Source of the DNA: Mucilaginibacter daejeonensis
Lineage (GTDB): Bacteria; Bacteroidota; Bacteroidia; Sphingobacteriales; Sphingobacteriaceae
Assembly: GCF_020783335.1 (NCBI RefSeq)
Contig: NZ_CP086068.1
Coordinates: forward strand, 1,798,001-1,862,000
Length of the DNA stretch: 64,000 bases
Direction of reading: 5' to 3'
Part shown: positions 1-9,672 of the stretch, one piece after another
Layout of the letters: each line of letters begins with the position of its first letter
How positions within the stretch are numbered: position 1 is the stretch's first letter
The notes under the pieces: generated by a model
Database searches by the model: none
The model's input: only the letters and a program-made list of their open reading frames with translations
Told to the model about the DNA's origin: nothing
Translations under genes and position numbers: made by a program

Positions 1-3000
1 TTACATCGTATCCAAGCTTAATAAGCTTCGCATTTTTAAGGTATAAGGTTGCCAGTGCATTGTCTCTTAACCCTGCATTTTTTAAGTATCGGGTTTGTTC
101 AATATACTGCGTATAATCATACCCGTAGCCGGCCAAACCCAGTTCTTCGTACTTGCGCTCAATAGGAATGTCGGGTATTCCAAAGTAGGCACTGGTTGGC
201 GCACTTTCGGTAACATTAGCTAACTCTGTATCATCCCAGGTAAAATAGTCAGACGAGCTAGATCCTTGATTTAGGTTGTAAGCCCAACTGGCTGCCGGGG
301 TAATCTCATCCAGCGAAGCATCATACATAGTTGCTACCATTTCGGCCATTTCTTTGGATGGTCCATCGTTGCCTACCTGCAAACGCCATTGTTCTTTCTG
401 GCCAGGCTGCAGTTTATTGCGGTAGGTAAGTAACCGCAGAGGAAGATTTTTGCCGGTATCGTTTACGGTAACATTTTGATAAGAGGTGTATAGCCGGTTA
501 TCCTTAATCATTAAAAACTGCACCTGAATGCTGCTTTTTCCTGCCATCGGCTTTACATCAATGGTTTGCTGGCTGGTGCCACTTAGTTTTAGCCACTTAG
601 AAGATAGCAATGTGCTGCCATCATAGGTTTCCATCAGTACCGTGGCTTCCCGGTTAATGCCTATCCTGAATTCTGCCGACTTGCCTTTTTGTATAGTTAT
701 GGATATGGGTGTCACCCAATCTTGCATCCTTTGAGCAGGCGCAGGTTCGTTAACCACCTGCAGGTATTGTATCAACTGTACAGTATCGCCCTGAAGGCTT
801 TTGCCACTGATAGTAACCTGATAGGTGCCCGACGGCTGCTTATGTAGTTCCTGCAAATTCAGCATCGGCCGTTGTATGGTATCGGTCACGAGGTCTTTGG
901 TGAATACCTCACCAGCTTTAGGCCACTTGGTAACATCATCTTCCTGTTGATAGGCATAATCCGGAAAACTTGCTTTAAAAACATCACGGCTTAAGAGAGT
1001 TAAATCCGGCACCGCCCATAAACGAGATTTGAACACCTGAAGTGGGTGGTTCAGCGTATATACGCTAACATTTATGTTGCCGGCCAATGGCTGGTTGTTC
1101 AGGTTAGTAAAGATTATGGGCAGTAAATGCTCAGTTTGAGTCGTTAGCTTTTCAGGTAGCGTTATGTTTAATTTAATGGGCTGGTTACTTACGTTTACTG
1201 TTTGCTCGGCAGGTTGTGTTTCGCCACTGCCGTCGGTTACTGTGGCGCTAATTTGATATTGGTACGTTAAGAGGCGTCCAACTTCATTGTCCTCGGCTTT
1301 AAACTTAATTTGAAACTCGCCGTTGTTGTCGGCAATTACCGTATCCGCCTCCAAATCATTTACTGCATCCGGAACGTCTCCATTTTCATCATCGGCAGGT
1401 TTGTCTTTGTTTTCATAATTCAAATCGATATGGTAAGCTACCCGCGCTTGTGAGATACCATAACCCGAAAAGGCGGTTACTTTGCCTTGCAGTACCACCG
1501 TATCGTTTAGACGGTAACTTTGCTTAACAGGCAAAAACGTTACCTGAAAGGTAGGCCTTTTGTATTCCTCTACACGGATACTGGCACTGCCAAGTGCTGT
1601 AGCAATCTGGAAACTACCGTTCAGCAGGCTAGGCGGCAAGATAAAAGATCCGGTTGCTGAGCCAAACTCATTGGTGCGTAAGTTTTGAGTTTGCAGCTTT
1701 TTGCCATACTGGTCTTTCAAAAAGATGTCTATAGCCTGATTCGGCAATATCGAATTTAGGCCTTTTGATTTTTGCAGTTGTAAGGCCTTGATATATACGG
1801 TTTGCCCCGGCCGGTAAATTTCCCGGTCGGTAAAAATGATGGTATGAACAGCAGGCAGGTTGTCATAATCATCATGTTGCCTGCCCGACGTGTAATGGTC
1901 TTTTTGTAACAGATAATCGTTCTGTTGTTTCAACTCAATATCGTAATATTCTTGCGCAAACTTGAATAAAAACTGGCCGTCTTTGTTTGTTATCCCTTGA
2001 CTGATGATATGCTTTTGAGATTGTTTACTATTCTCATTCTTGTTAGAAACAATTACCTGAACACCGTTTAACGGCGCACCTGTTTCGCGGTGCAGTACCC
2101 TGACCTCGTGCATACCATTGGGCAGCCTGCGCGAGCTGTACGCCAATGCTGACAACTGAAATTTTACCAGTTGTGTTAATCGTTCATTGTGTGCTGAATC
2201 TTCCAGCAGCAAAACATAATGCCCGGTACTTTGCGGATTAATACTAAACTCCACACGATGTTTACGGTAGTCGTGTGGGTTGGGTAAAGTTAAAAAATCG
2301 TTCTGCACCGGTTTAATGCGCCGCAGATACAGTAGTATTTCCGGGCTTGATTGCAGTCCGTTGCCATCATAATCTTTATTCAGTTTCCGCAGCCGCTCTT
2401 GTTGTTTTTGCGTGAGCTGCAAAATTTTAAAACGGATAGCATTCAAATTACGATACTCCAGCAACGCCAGCAGAGGGCGACCGGGCACGTTTACATTTTC
2501 AACGGTTGCCGTTAGTTGTTGCTGCTTAATTTCTTTAATTAGTTGAAGAGCATTTTGTCCGCCTATACTAGTGGGAAAGTTTTTAGCCGCTTTTTGCAAA
2601 TAGTATAAGGCCGTAACCAGGCTGTCTCTGTCATCATAATACTTTCCAATAAGCACCAAAGCATCTGCGCTGATAGGTTTATCGGCTACGGATGTGGCTA
2701 CCTGGTTTAAACTCCGCAGGTACAAAGTGTCTTTTGGGGCAAATGATGCTCTGCTATGAATGAGTTCTAAACGTTTGATAGCTAAATCAGCCAGAGCTTC
2801 ACTGCTATTATCTTTTAAGTGAAATTGCGTGCCCTGTTGCAGATAATAAATACCCTTGTAAAGCAATGACGCGGTATCTGTAGGGTTTATGGTTAAAGTA
2901 GCAAAGGTATGGTTATCGGCAAAAAGCTGACGGTCGTTTATGTTAAACGGCTTATGCGGCCGGGGCAAATCCAGCTCATCATTAAGGTAAAAATCAAGTG

Positions 3001-3598
3001 CCCGATGCAGCAGCAAGTCATACAAGGTTGGGCGCAGGTAGCGGGTTGCTTTATCGCCAATTAAAGCAGCATCCAGTGCATCAACAGATGTTTGCTGCTC
3101 TTTTTGCCAGTTTTGCAAGGAGCTTTGATACAGCTGGCCGGTATACTTGATTAGTGTTTGTGAATCCCAGCGGGTAAAGTCAGGATCCGGACTATCTAAC
3201 CGACTGCGCCTGCTTATTTCCCAGCGGTTATCCTGATAATACTGCCAGTACATTTCGGCAAGTAACGATTGAAGTACCGGCTTTACCGGATAAATTGCTT
3301 TTTGTATATCGTTGTGAAGCCTTTTTAAAATGAGGGTAAGTGCTTCTTCCTGTAAATAGCGTTGAAAGCGGTTGCGATACAAGGCAACTTTTACTAACTG
3401 TGCGGCATCATTGTTTTTATGCGCCATTTGCTCCAGCTTATCAACCTCAGCTAATGCCGATTTTGGTAGGCCTACATTGGCTAAAGAGTCGATACGAAAA
3501 GCCTGGTTGTTGTAGTTCTGAGCAAATACGAGTTGGCAGATGCAGGTTAACGATAAAATAAGTAACCCTTTTTTGATAAACGAAACGCGGTAAGGCAT
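1..3598 (-). CDS. Alpha-2-macroglobulin family protein, N-terminal part (cut by window edge)
   Basis: I translated this reading frame directly: it is open from an ATG at 3596-3598 to the left edge, giving 1199 residues without a stop. Residues 1-26 form a signal peptide (basic start, hydrophobic core, then VFA before Q27). A long helical region follows, then beta-rich MG-type domains; a segment near residue 587 with EIYRPGQTVYIKAL is the classic MG2 motif of bacterial alpha-2-macroglobulins. The thioester and C-terminal domains, if present, lie outside the window. Known family members are periplasmic, sometimes lipid-anchored, protease traps; in Bacteroidota many lack the thioester. The gene is monocistronic as far as seen, with a 92-nt gap to the WYL gene upstream. 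Confidence 0.85.
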   Translation of the reverse strand, partial: MPYRVSFIKKGLLILSLTCICQLVFAQNYNNQAFRIDSLANVGLPKSALAEVDKLEQMAHKNNDAAQLVKVALYRNRFQRYLQEEALTLILKRLHNDIQKAIYPVKPVLQSLLAEMYWQYYQDNRWEISRRSRLDSPDPDFTRWDSQTLIKYTGQLYQSSLQNWQKEQQTSVDALDAALIGDKATRYLRPTLYDLLLHRALDFYLNDELDLPRPHKPFNINDRQLFADNHTFATLTINPTDTASLLYKGIYYLQQGTQFHLKDNSSEALADLAIKRLELIHSRASFAPKDTLYLRSLNQVATSVADKPISADALVLIGKYYDDRDSLVTALYYLQKAAKNFPTSIGGQNALQLIKEIKQQQLTATVENVNVPGRPLLALLEYRNLNAIRFKILQLTQKQQERLRKLNKDYDGNGLQSSPEILLYLRRIKPVQNDFLTLPNPHDYRKHRVEFSINPQSTGHYVLLLEDSAHNERLTQLVKFQLSALAYSSRRLPNGMHEVRVLHRETGAPLNGVQVIVSNKNENSKQSQKHIISQGITNKDGQFLFKFAQEYYDIELKQQNDYLLQKDHYTSGRQHDDYDNLPAVHTIIFTDREIYRPGQTVYIKALQLQKSKGLNSILPNQAIDIFLKDQYGKKLQTQNLRTNEFGSATGSFILPPSLLNGSFQIATALGSASIRVEEYKRPTFQVTFLPVKQSYRLNDTVVLQGKVTAFSGYGISQARVAYHIDLNYENKDKPADDENGDVPDAVNDLEADTVIADNNGEFQIKFKAEDNEVGRLLTYQYQISATVTDGSGETQPAEQTVNVSNQPIKLNITLPEKLTTQTEHLLPIIFTNLNNQPLAGNINVSVYTLNHPLQVFKSRLWAVPDLTLLSRDVFKASFPDYAYQQEDDVTKWPKAGEVFTKDLVTDTIQRPMLNLQELHKQPSGTYQVTISGKSLQGDTVQLIQYLQVVNEPAPAQRMQDWVTPISITIQKGKSAEFRIGINREATVLMETYDGSTLLSSKWLKLSGTSQQTIDVKPMAGKSSIQVQFLMIKDNRLYTSYQNVTVNDTGKNLPLRLLTYRNKLQPGQKEQWRLQVGNDGPSKEMAEMVATMYDASLDEITPAASWAYNLNQGSSSSDYFTWDDTELANVTESAPTSAYFGIPDIPIERKYEELGLAGYGYDYTQYIEQTRYLKNAGLRDNALATLYLKNAKLIKLGYDV

Positions 3599-3690
3599 AG
3601 CTTATAGTGGTTAAGCGTGGAAGGTATTAGGTGAAGGATTTCTATTAATCGAGTTTGAAAACTTTCTGCGGTATTATATTTCGAGTGAAT

Positions 3691-4740
3691 TTATTTTTCT
3701 TCTACTACGTTATTTGCTAGTGCCTCAACATGATTGTATCTCTCCAGCGCTCTCGCCAAATTTTGTTTTATTTGTTTTACCAATATCCGCGGTCTGAGTA
3801 TTTTTATTTTTGAACCAAAGCCTAACAGCTCCCTTTCCAATTCATAATTCAGGATAACCTTTATGCTGAAGACTTTTCCGTCATTCTCTTCCATCAAAAA
3901 TTTTTGAGTGTGGTGCAGCGGCTTGGTGATAATGTAAGGTGCATTGGCATTGTCTATCCAAAACACCACTTCACAGTCGCGCTGACCTAGCGATTTGGTT
4001 ACGCCGATGACATCATTATAATAAGTTGTCAGGTCAATTACTGTATTTTCCCGGTACACATCCTCGTGTTCCTCAATCGACTCAATCCGGTCTAAGGCCA
4101 AATTTAGTAAGTGTCCGCCCCTGCCATGGCGCATACCTAATATAAACCAGCGGTTGCGGTATTCTTTCAACAAGTATGGACTAAAGCAAAAGGTGCTGGC
4201 TTCCCGTGCCTTAAAAGATTGATAAGTGACACATAATGTTTTTTGGGCCACAATAGCCTTGCGTATCCCTTCAATATACTCGAGCCCCTTCAGATTATCA
4301 TTCCTTTCAAAATCAACTACCGGCGGGCAGTGTGTTTTTTGTGAGTAGATTTTGTCCTCCAGTTTACTCACCATCTCATTCAGGTCAGCAAAGTGGTTAA
4401 AGCCTTTGAATTGCTTTAATAAGCCGGATACTTCGCTGAGCACCTGCATGTCCTGCTGGCTGATGGGGCTGTTGGTGATACTGTAGTTTTTATCGGCGTA
4501 AGTATAATACTTACGGTCGACCACAATGATCGGCGCCTCATATCCTAGCTTATTGCTGCGCATCATCTCAATATCCGCCTGTACAGACCGGCGGCTTACG
4601 CCCTTGTCAATGCCTTCAAACTCATACAGAGCGTCCGAGCAGGCATCAATCAAGTCCTCCAGCGTCCATCTCTTGTAACGGTTGCGCAGGCAGTTATCAA
4701 TGGTACGATAACGAATGAGGGCATTGCGGTTGACAGGCAT
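3691..4740 (-). CDS. WYL-domain transcriptional regulator
   Basis: 349 residues. The N-terminal 80 or so residues resemble a winged helix (LEDLIDACSDALYEF, then RRSVQADIEMMR). A WYL-type ligand-binding domain spans roughly residues 160-240, with the core FSPYLLKEYRNRWFILGMR and a downstream LALDRIESIE. WYL proteins are DNA-binding regulators that often sense nucleic-acid ligands. It is divergent from the hen1-pnkp operon across a 168-nt gap, which makes it the likely regulator of that operon; this is inference from position. No transmembrane segment is seen. The start ATG at 4740 is the only reasonable one, because the motif region begins soon after it. Confidence 0.85.
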   Translation of the reverse strand: MPVNRNALIRYRTIDNCLRNRYKRWTLEDLIDACSDALYEFEGIDKGVSRRSVQADIEMMRSNKLGYEAPIIVVDRKYYTYADKNYSITNSPISQQDMQVLSEVSGLLKQFKGFNHFADLNEMVSKLEDKIYSQKTHCPPVVDFERNDNLKGLEYIEGIRKAIVAQKTLCVTYQSFKAREASTFCFSPYLLKEYRNRWFILGMRHGRGGHLLNLALDRIESIEEHEDVYRENTVIDLTTYYNDVIGVTKSLGQRDCEVVFWIDNANAPYIITKPLHHTQKFLMEENDGKVFSIKVILNYELERELLGFGSKIKILRPRILVKQIKQNLARALERYNHVEALANNVVEEK

Positions 4741-4908
4741 AAGGTTGAAATATTTTTATAAATATGAATATTATTTTTTACTACGCAAAAAGGCTGCGCA
4801 CCGGCAGCCAATCTTTGCATCGTTGGTGGCGTGCATGGCTGTAAAAAGAGGGACATACACGCCTAACCAAGGGAATAGTTTTATATTAACCATTCAATCT
4901 TTAACCTG
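4741..4908. promoter_or_regulatory. Divergent intergenic region between WYL regulator and RNA-repair operon
   Basis: This 168-nt gap separates two divergent genes and must hold both promoters. The half next to the WYL gene is very AT-rich and includes an AATATT inverted repeat. No confident TAnnTTTG box could be assigned, so this entry rests on gene orientation only. Confidence 0.4.
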
Positions 4909-6348
4909 ATGTTATTAACGATTACTACCACGCATTCGCCAGCTACCGACCTGGGCTACCTGCTGCACAAGCATCCGGATAAGTTGCAAACCGTCGAGAT
5001 TGCTGCCGGTAAGGCGCACATATTTTACCCCGAAGTAAGCGAGCAAAAGTGTACTGCGGCATTGCTACTGGATATTGACCCCGTTGGCTTGGTACGCAGC
5101 GAAGGCCCTAGAGGAAACGACTTTGCACTGGAACAGTATGTAAACGACCGGCCTTATGTGGCCAGTTCATTCATGAGCGCGGCTATTGCCAAAGCCTATT
5201 CATCGGCCTTAAATGGCAGGTGTAAAGACAAACCGGAGTTGCCTTTGGTAGCTATGCCTTTTGAAGTTACAATGGCCGTTCTTCCGGTTAAAGGCGGTGA
5301 AGGTGTTCTTCGCATGCTGTTTGAGCCGCTGGGTTATGAGGTTACTTGTATCCGGCATGAGTTGGATCCAGCCTTCCCTCAATGGGGCAACAGCCGGTAC
5401 TTCACCGTAACGCTTAAGCATAACCTTACTTTGCAGCAACTGCTATCCCATCTGTACGTACTCATACCGGTTTGCGATACCGATAAACACTACTGGGTAT
5501 CGAAAGATGAAATAGAAAAGCTGCTCACCAAAGGCAAAGACTGGTTGGAGGCGCATCCTTCAAAAGAAATGATCGTACGGCGGTACTTAAAAAACCAGCG
5601 CTCACTGGCCAATCAGGCTTTAAGTGTGCTATTGAGCAAGGATGAAAGTGAGGAAGAAAGCGTTACTGAAACGGAAGAAGTGCCGGACCAGGTTGAAGAA
5701 CCAAAAGTAAAGATTCATGAACTGCGGCTGCTGGCTGCCAAAGAAGTGCTGCTGCAATCGGGTGCCAAGCGGGTAGCCGATTTAGGTTGCGGCGAAGGCC
5801 GGCTCATCAAACTTTTGCTGCCCGAAAAGCAGTTCGAGTACATTTTGGGCATGGACGTGAGCTACCGCTCTCTTGAGATTGCCAAAGAGCGCTTAAAGCT
5901 GGAGCGCATGCCCGAAAGGCAGGCCCAGCGCATACGACTCATTCAAGGCTCAATGACCTACCGCGACAAGCGCCTGGAAGGGTTTGATGCTGCGGCACTG
6001 GTAGAAGTAATTGAGCATTTGGATGAACCAAGACTGGCAGCCCTCGAAAAATCGGTTTTCGCATATGCGCGTCCGGGAACCGTAGTGGTGACCACCCCCA
6101 ATGCCGAGTACAACGTACGGTTTGCTAATTACGAAGAAGGCAAAATGCGCCACACCGATCACCGCTTTGAGTGGACACGCGCGCAGTTCGCTGATTGGGG
6201 TAACCGTATTGCGCACGAGCATGGCTATACCGTAACCTATCAGCCCGTTGGCGAGGAAGATGGAGAGGTAGGCGCCTTAAGCCAGATGGCTGTGTTTACT
6301 TATACCGGTCATGTAGCAGATACAGTATTTAAAACATTAGAAGCATAA
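4909..6348 (+). CDS. hen1: 3'-terminal RNA ribose 2'-O-methyltransferase Hen1
   Basis: 479 residues. The N-terminal half (about 1-240) matches the bacterial Hen1 ligase-activating domain. An acidic linker follows near residues 240-265, then a Rossmann SAM methyltransferase with DLGCGEG at 291-297. The metal-binding residues that set Hen1 apart from other methyltransferases are visible: E366, E369 and H370 in EVIEHLD, and a further His in HTDH near 415-418. Known bacterial Hen1 methylates the 2'-OH at the break in cleaved RNA before Pnkp seals it, so the repaired RNA resists the same ribotoxin. It is the first gene of the operon, and pnkp starts 4 nt after its stop. Confidence 0.93.
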   Translation: MLLTITTTHSPATDLGYLLHKHPDKLQTVEIAAGKAHIFYPEVSEQKCTAALLLDIDPVGLVRSEGPRGNDFALEQYVNDRPYVASSFMSAAIAKAYSSALNGRCKDKPELPLVAMPFEVTMAVLPVKGGEGVLRMLFEPLGYEVTCIRHELDPAFPQWGNSRYFTVTLKHNLTLQQLLSHLYVLIPVCDTDKHYWVSKDEIEKLLTKGKDWLEAHPSKEMIVRRYLKNQRSLANQALSVLLSKDESEEESVTETEEVPDQVEEPKVKIHELRLLAAKEVLLQSGAKRVADLGCGEGRLIKLLLPEKQFEYILGMDVSYRSLEIAKERLKLERMPERQAQRIRLIQGSMTYRDKRLEGFDAAALVEVIEHLDEPRLAALEKSVFAYARPGTVVVTTPNAEYNVRFANYEEGKMRHTDHRFEWTRAQFADWGNRIAHEHGYTVTYQPVGEEDGEVGALSQMAVFTYTGHVADTVFKTLEA

Positions 6349-6352
6349 CAAC

Positions 6353-8902
6353 ATGTCAACTATAAAAATACCGGAACTTTCTTTAGTAGTGCTGATGGGC
6401 GCTACCGGATCCGGAAAATCAACTTTTGCCAGGAAGCATTTTAAACCTACCGAAATTGTATCGTCTGATACCTGCCGTGGTTTGGTAAGCGATGATGATA
6501 ACAACCAGGCTGCTTCATCGGATGCCTTTGCCTTGGCAAGATACATCACCGGCCTGCGTTTGAAACGCGGTTTATTAACCGTAATCGATGCCACTAACGT
6601 ACAGGAAGAGGACCGCCGTGACTGGATTAAACTAGCCCGCGAGTTCCACGTACTCCCAGTTGCCATTATCATTAATGTACCTGAAAAGGTTTGTGTAGAA
6701 CGTAATAAGCTGCGCAGCGACCGTAATATGGGGCCGCATGTTATTCCGAAGCATATCTCGCAGCTAAAGCGAAGTTTTAAAAAGCTGAAATATGAAGGTT
6801 TCAGGCATATAATTGAGCTCCGATCACAGGAGGAGGTAGATGCTGTTACCGGAATCATCCGCGATCCACTGTACAACAACAAGAAGCAGGAGACCGGGCC
6901 ATTGGATATCATTGGCGACGTGCACGGCTGCTATGACGAGTTAACAAAATTACTTACCAATTTGGGTTATGCCCATAACGGTAGCACTTGGTCGCATCCC
7001 GGAGGCCGGAAAGCGGTATTTGCAGGCGACCTGGTAGACCGCGGGCCGAAAACACCCGAGGTACTGAAACTGGTAATGAGCATGACCAAAGCTGGTACCG
7101 CCTATTGCGTACCCGGCAACCACGATGTGAAATTAATGCGCTGGCTTAACGGCAAGAATGTGCAGCCTAAACACGGGCTGGAACAATCTATTGCACAGCT
7201 GAGTAACGAAACGCCGGCGTTCAGGGAAGAGGTAAAGCGCTTTATTGATGGGCTGGTTAGCCATTATGTGTTCGACGAAGGCAAACTGGTCGTCGCCCAT
7301 GCCGGTCTGAAAGAAGAAATGCAGGGTCGTGGTTCGGGTGCTGTACGGGAGTTTTGCTTGTATGGGGAAACCACCGGCGAGATAGATGAGTTTGGTCTGC
7401 CCATCCGCTATAACTGGGCCAGTGAGTACAAAGGGAAAGCGACTGTTGTATACGGGCACACTCCCGTAACGCAGGCACAATGGCTTAACAATACCATTGA
7501 TATTGATACCGGCTGCGTATTTGGCGGCTCATTAACCGCTTTGCGCTATCCGGATAGAGAACTGGTTTCCGTAAAGGCAGCACAAGTTTATTGCGAACCG
7601 GTAAGGCCCTTGGACTATAAAGCGCCTGTAGCTGAACTGAGCTTACAGCATGAGAATGACCATGTGCTGGATATAGCTGATTTTACCGGCAAGCAGATTG
7701 TAGAAACTAAATATGGTAACAACGTTACCATCCGCGAGGAAAACGCTATTGCCGCCCTGGAAGTGATGAGCCGTTTTGCTGTAAATCCAAAATGGCTCAT
7801 TTACCTGCCACCTACTATGAGTCCGTCAAAGACAAGCATACTGGATGATTACCTAGAATTTCCGACCGAGGCTTTTGAGTATTATAAAGAAAATGGTGCA
7901 GGTAAGGTAGTATGTCAGGAAAAGCATATGGGTTCGCGTGCGGTGGTCATTGTGGGTAAAGATGAAGATGCCATCCGCAAAGCCTTCGGTATTACGGGTG
8001 AAGGTATAGGTACAGTTTATACCCGTACCGGCAGAGCGTTTTTTAACGATAAAGCGACTGAGCAAGCTTTATTACATCGGCTAAACGAGGCCCTGATCGT
8101 CTCCGGCTTTTATGAGCGGTTTGATACCGACTGGGTATGCCTGGATACAGAGTTAATGCCTTGGAGTGCCAAAGCACAGGCTTTACTGGAAACCCAGTAT
8201 GCAGCAGTCGGCTCGGCGGCAACACATGCCTTGGCCGAAACCCGCAAGGTGCTGGAGCAATTTGCAAACAGAAGCAGTGCAGCAGAAGAATTAATGAATG
8301 CCTACCAAGCGCGACAAGCAGAATCCGGCCTTTTTGTAGAAGCCTACAGGCGTTACTGCTGGCCCGTACATAGCCTGGAAGATTACAAGCTGGCACCGTT
8401 CCATATCCTGGCTACTGAAGGTAAGCAGTGGACCAGTGAGAACCATGAATGGCATATGGAAGAAATCAAACGCGTTTGCCTGGCCGATCCTGCCATATTG
8501 GTGGCAACGCCTTACGGTATTGTTGATTTGGATGATGCAGCCAGCGTGCAGGAAGCGACCGACTGGTGGCTGACCTTAACAGCAAAAGGTGGCGAAGGCA
8601 TGGTGGTCAAACCGTATGATTTTATTACGACCAACAAAAAAGGCTTGATACAGCCTGCTATCAAAATCAGGGGCCGCGAGTATCTGCGCATCATTTACGG
8701 GCCCGAATATACTGAGCCGCAAAATATGAGCCGCTTAAAGGCCAGGGGCCTGGCGGCCAAAAGAGGCTTGGCTTTTCGGGAATTTGCTTTGGGCGTGGAA
8801 GGCTTGGAGCGTTTTACAGCCCAAGAGCCCTTGAGGCGGGTACACCAATGTGTGTTTGGTGTGCTGGCAATGGAGAGCGAGCCGGTTGACCCAAGGTTGT
8901 AA
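6353..8902 (+). CDS. pnkp: Polynucleotide kinase-phosphatase-ligase Pnkp
   Basis: 849 residues in the three-domain order of bacterial Pnkp. The kinase has a P-loop GATGSGKST with K22. A calcineurin-like phosphatase starts near residue 184 with DIIGDVHGCYDE and continues with GDLVDRGP and GNHD. The C-terminal adenylyltransferase (ligase) domain has its nucleotidyl lysine K524 in EKHMGSR. Known Pnkp heals 5'-OH and 2',3'-cyclic phosphate ends and, with Hen1, seals RNA broken by ribotoxins. The length and order are typical, so the enzyme should be active. It sits 4 nt after hen1 and 17 nt before the first nucleotidyltransferase gene, consistent with one transcript. Confidence 0.95.
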   Translation: MSTIKIPELSLVVLMGATGSGKSTFARKHFKPTEIVSSDTCRGLVSDDDNNQAASSDAFALARYITGLRLKRGLLTVIDATNVQEEDRRDWIKLAREFHVLPVAIIINVPEKVCVERNKLRSDRNMGPHVIPKHISQLKRSFKKLKYEGFRHIIELRSQEEVDAVTGIIRDPLYNNKKQETGPLDIIGDVHGCYDELTKLLTNLGYAHNGSTWSHPGGRKAVFAGDLVDRGPKTPEVLKLVMSMTKAGTAYCVPGNHDVKLMRWLNGKNVQPKHGLEQSIAQLSNETPAFREEVKRFIDGLVSHYVFDEGKLVVAHAGLKEEMQGRGSGAVREFCLYGETTGEIDEFGLPIRYNWASEYKGKATVVYGHTPVTQAQWLNNTIDIDTGCVFGGSLTALRYPDRELVSVKAAQVYCEPVRPLDYKAPVAELSLQHENDHVLDIADFTGKQIVETKYGNNVTIREENAIAALEVMSRFAVNPKWLIYLPPTMSPSKTSILDDYLEFPTEAFEYYKENGAGKVVCQEKHMGSRAVVIVGKDEDAIRKAFGITGEGIGTVYTRTGRAFFNDKATEQALLHRLNEALIVSGFYERFDTDWVCLDTELMPWSAKAQALLETQYAAVGSAATHALAETRKVLEQFANRSSAAEELMNAYQARQAESGLFVEAYRRYCWPVHSLEDYKLAPFHILATEGKQWTSENHEWHMEEIKRVCLADPAILVATPYGIVDLDDAASVQEATDWWLTLTAKGGEGMVVKPYDFITTNKKGLIQPAIKIRGREYLRIIYGPEYTEPQNMSRLKARGLAAKRGLAFREFALGVEGLERFTAQEPLRRVHQCVFGVLAMESEPVDPRL

Positions 8903-8919
8903 ATCAAATTGTTAAAATA

Positions 8920-9672
8920 ATGAATGAAACCATACGGATGAAGCTGCTCGAACTGGAGCAGCTTCATCATATAAAAATATTGTATGCCTGTGAGTCGGGT
9001 AGCCGGGCCTGGGGCTTTGCCTCGCCCGACAGCGATTTTGATGTGCGGTTTATCTATGCCAGGCGCATGCAGGATTATCTGCGGATAGCTGATACGCCTG
9101 ATACGTTGGGCTTGCCGGTAAACGAAGTGCTGGATATCAGCGGCTGGGACGTGAGGAAAGCACTGCAACTTTTCCTGAAGTCGAACAGCCCTCTTTATGA
9201 GTGGCTGCAATCGCCTATTGTATACCAGGAGGATAATGACTTTACCAGTGAGTTAAAAGCAATGATGCCTCAATACTTTTCACCCAAGGCGAGTGCTAAT
9301 CACTATTTATCTATGTCGCATAACACACTCATGCAGGATTTGCAGGCAGAGCAGGTAAAGCTTAAACGTTACTTTTATGCCTTGCGCCCGGCATTAGCCT
9401 GCCTGTGGGTCGTACAAGAGAAAAGAGTACCGCCTATGGAGTTTGAGCCGCTAAGGATATTAATTAAAGATGATACTGTTCAAAAGGCGATAGATGTATT
9501 GATGCTCAGAAAGCAAGCTGCAGATGAAAATGCATTGATAGCACCTGTTAATGTACTGAACGACTGGTTAACCTCGACGCTCACTTATTGTAAAGAACAA
9601 ATGTCTTTACTGAATAGTACCAGGCGGACGACTGAGGAACTAGATGACCTTTTTAGGCGAGCTATAACATGA
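8920..9672 (+). CDS. RlaP-type nucleotidyltransferase (first of two)
   Basis: 250 residues. The N-terminal segment has the polymerase-beta fold signature: GSRAWGF followed by PDSDFDVRFIY, that is, a GS motif and a D-x-D metal pair. This matches the RlaP/YcgL family (DNA polymerase beta superfamily), which is often encoded beside bacterial RNA ligases and Pnkp. The exact reaction is not known; adding or restoring nucleotides at RNA ends is inferred. It follows pnkp by 17 nt and overlaps the next gene by 4 nt (ATGA), so it is part of the repair operon. Confidence 0.8.
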   Translation: MNETIRMKLLELEQLHHIKILYACESGSRAWGFASPDSDFDVRFIYARRMQDYLRIADTPDTLGLPVNEVLDISGWDVRKALQLFLKSNSPLYEWLQSPIVYQEDNDFTSELKAMMPQYFSPKASANHYLSMSHNTLMQDLQAEQVKLKRYFYALRPALACLWVVQEKRVPPMEFEPLRILIKDDTVQKAIDVLMLRKQAADENALIAPVNVLNDWLTSTLTYCKEQMSLLNSTRRTTEELDDLFRRAIT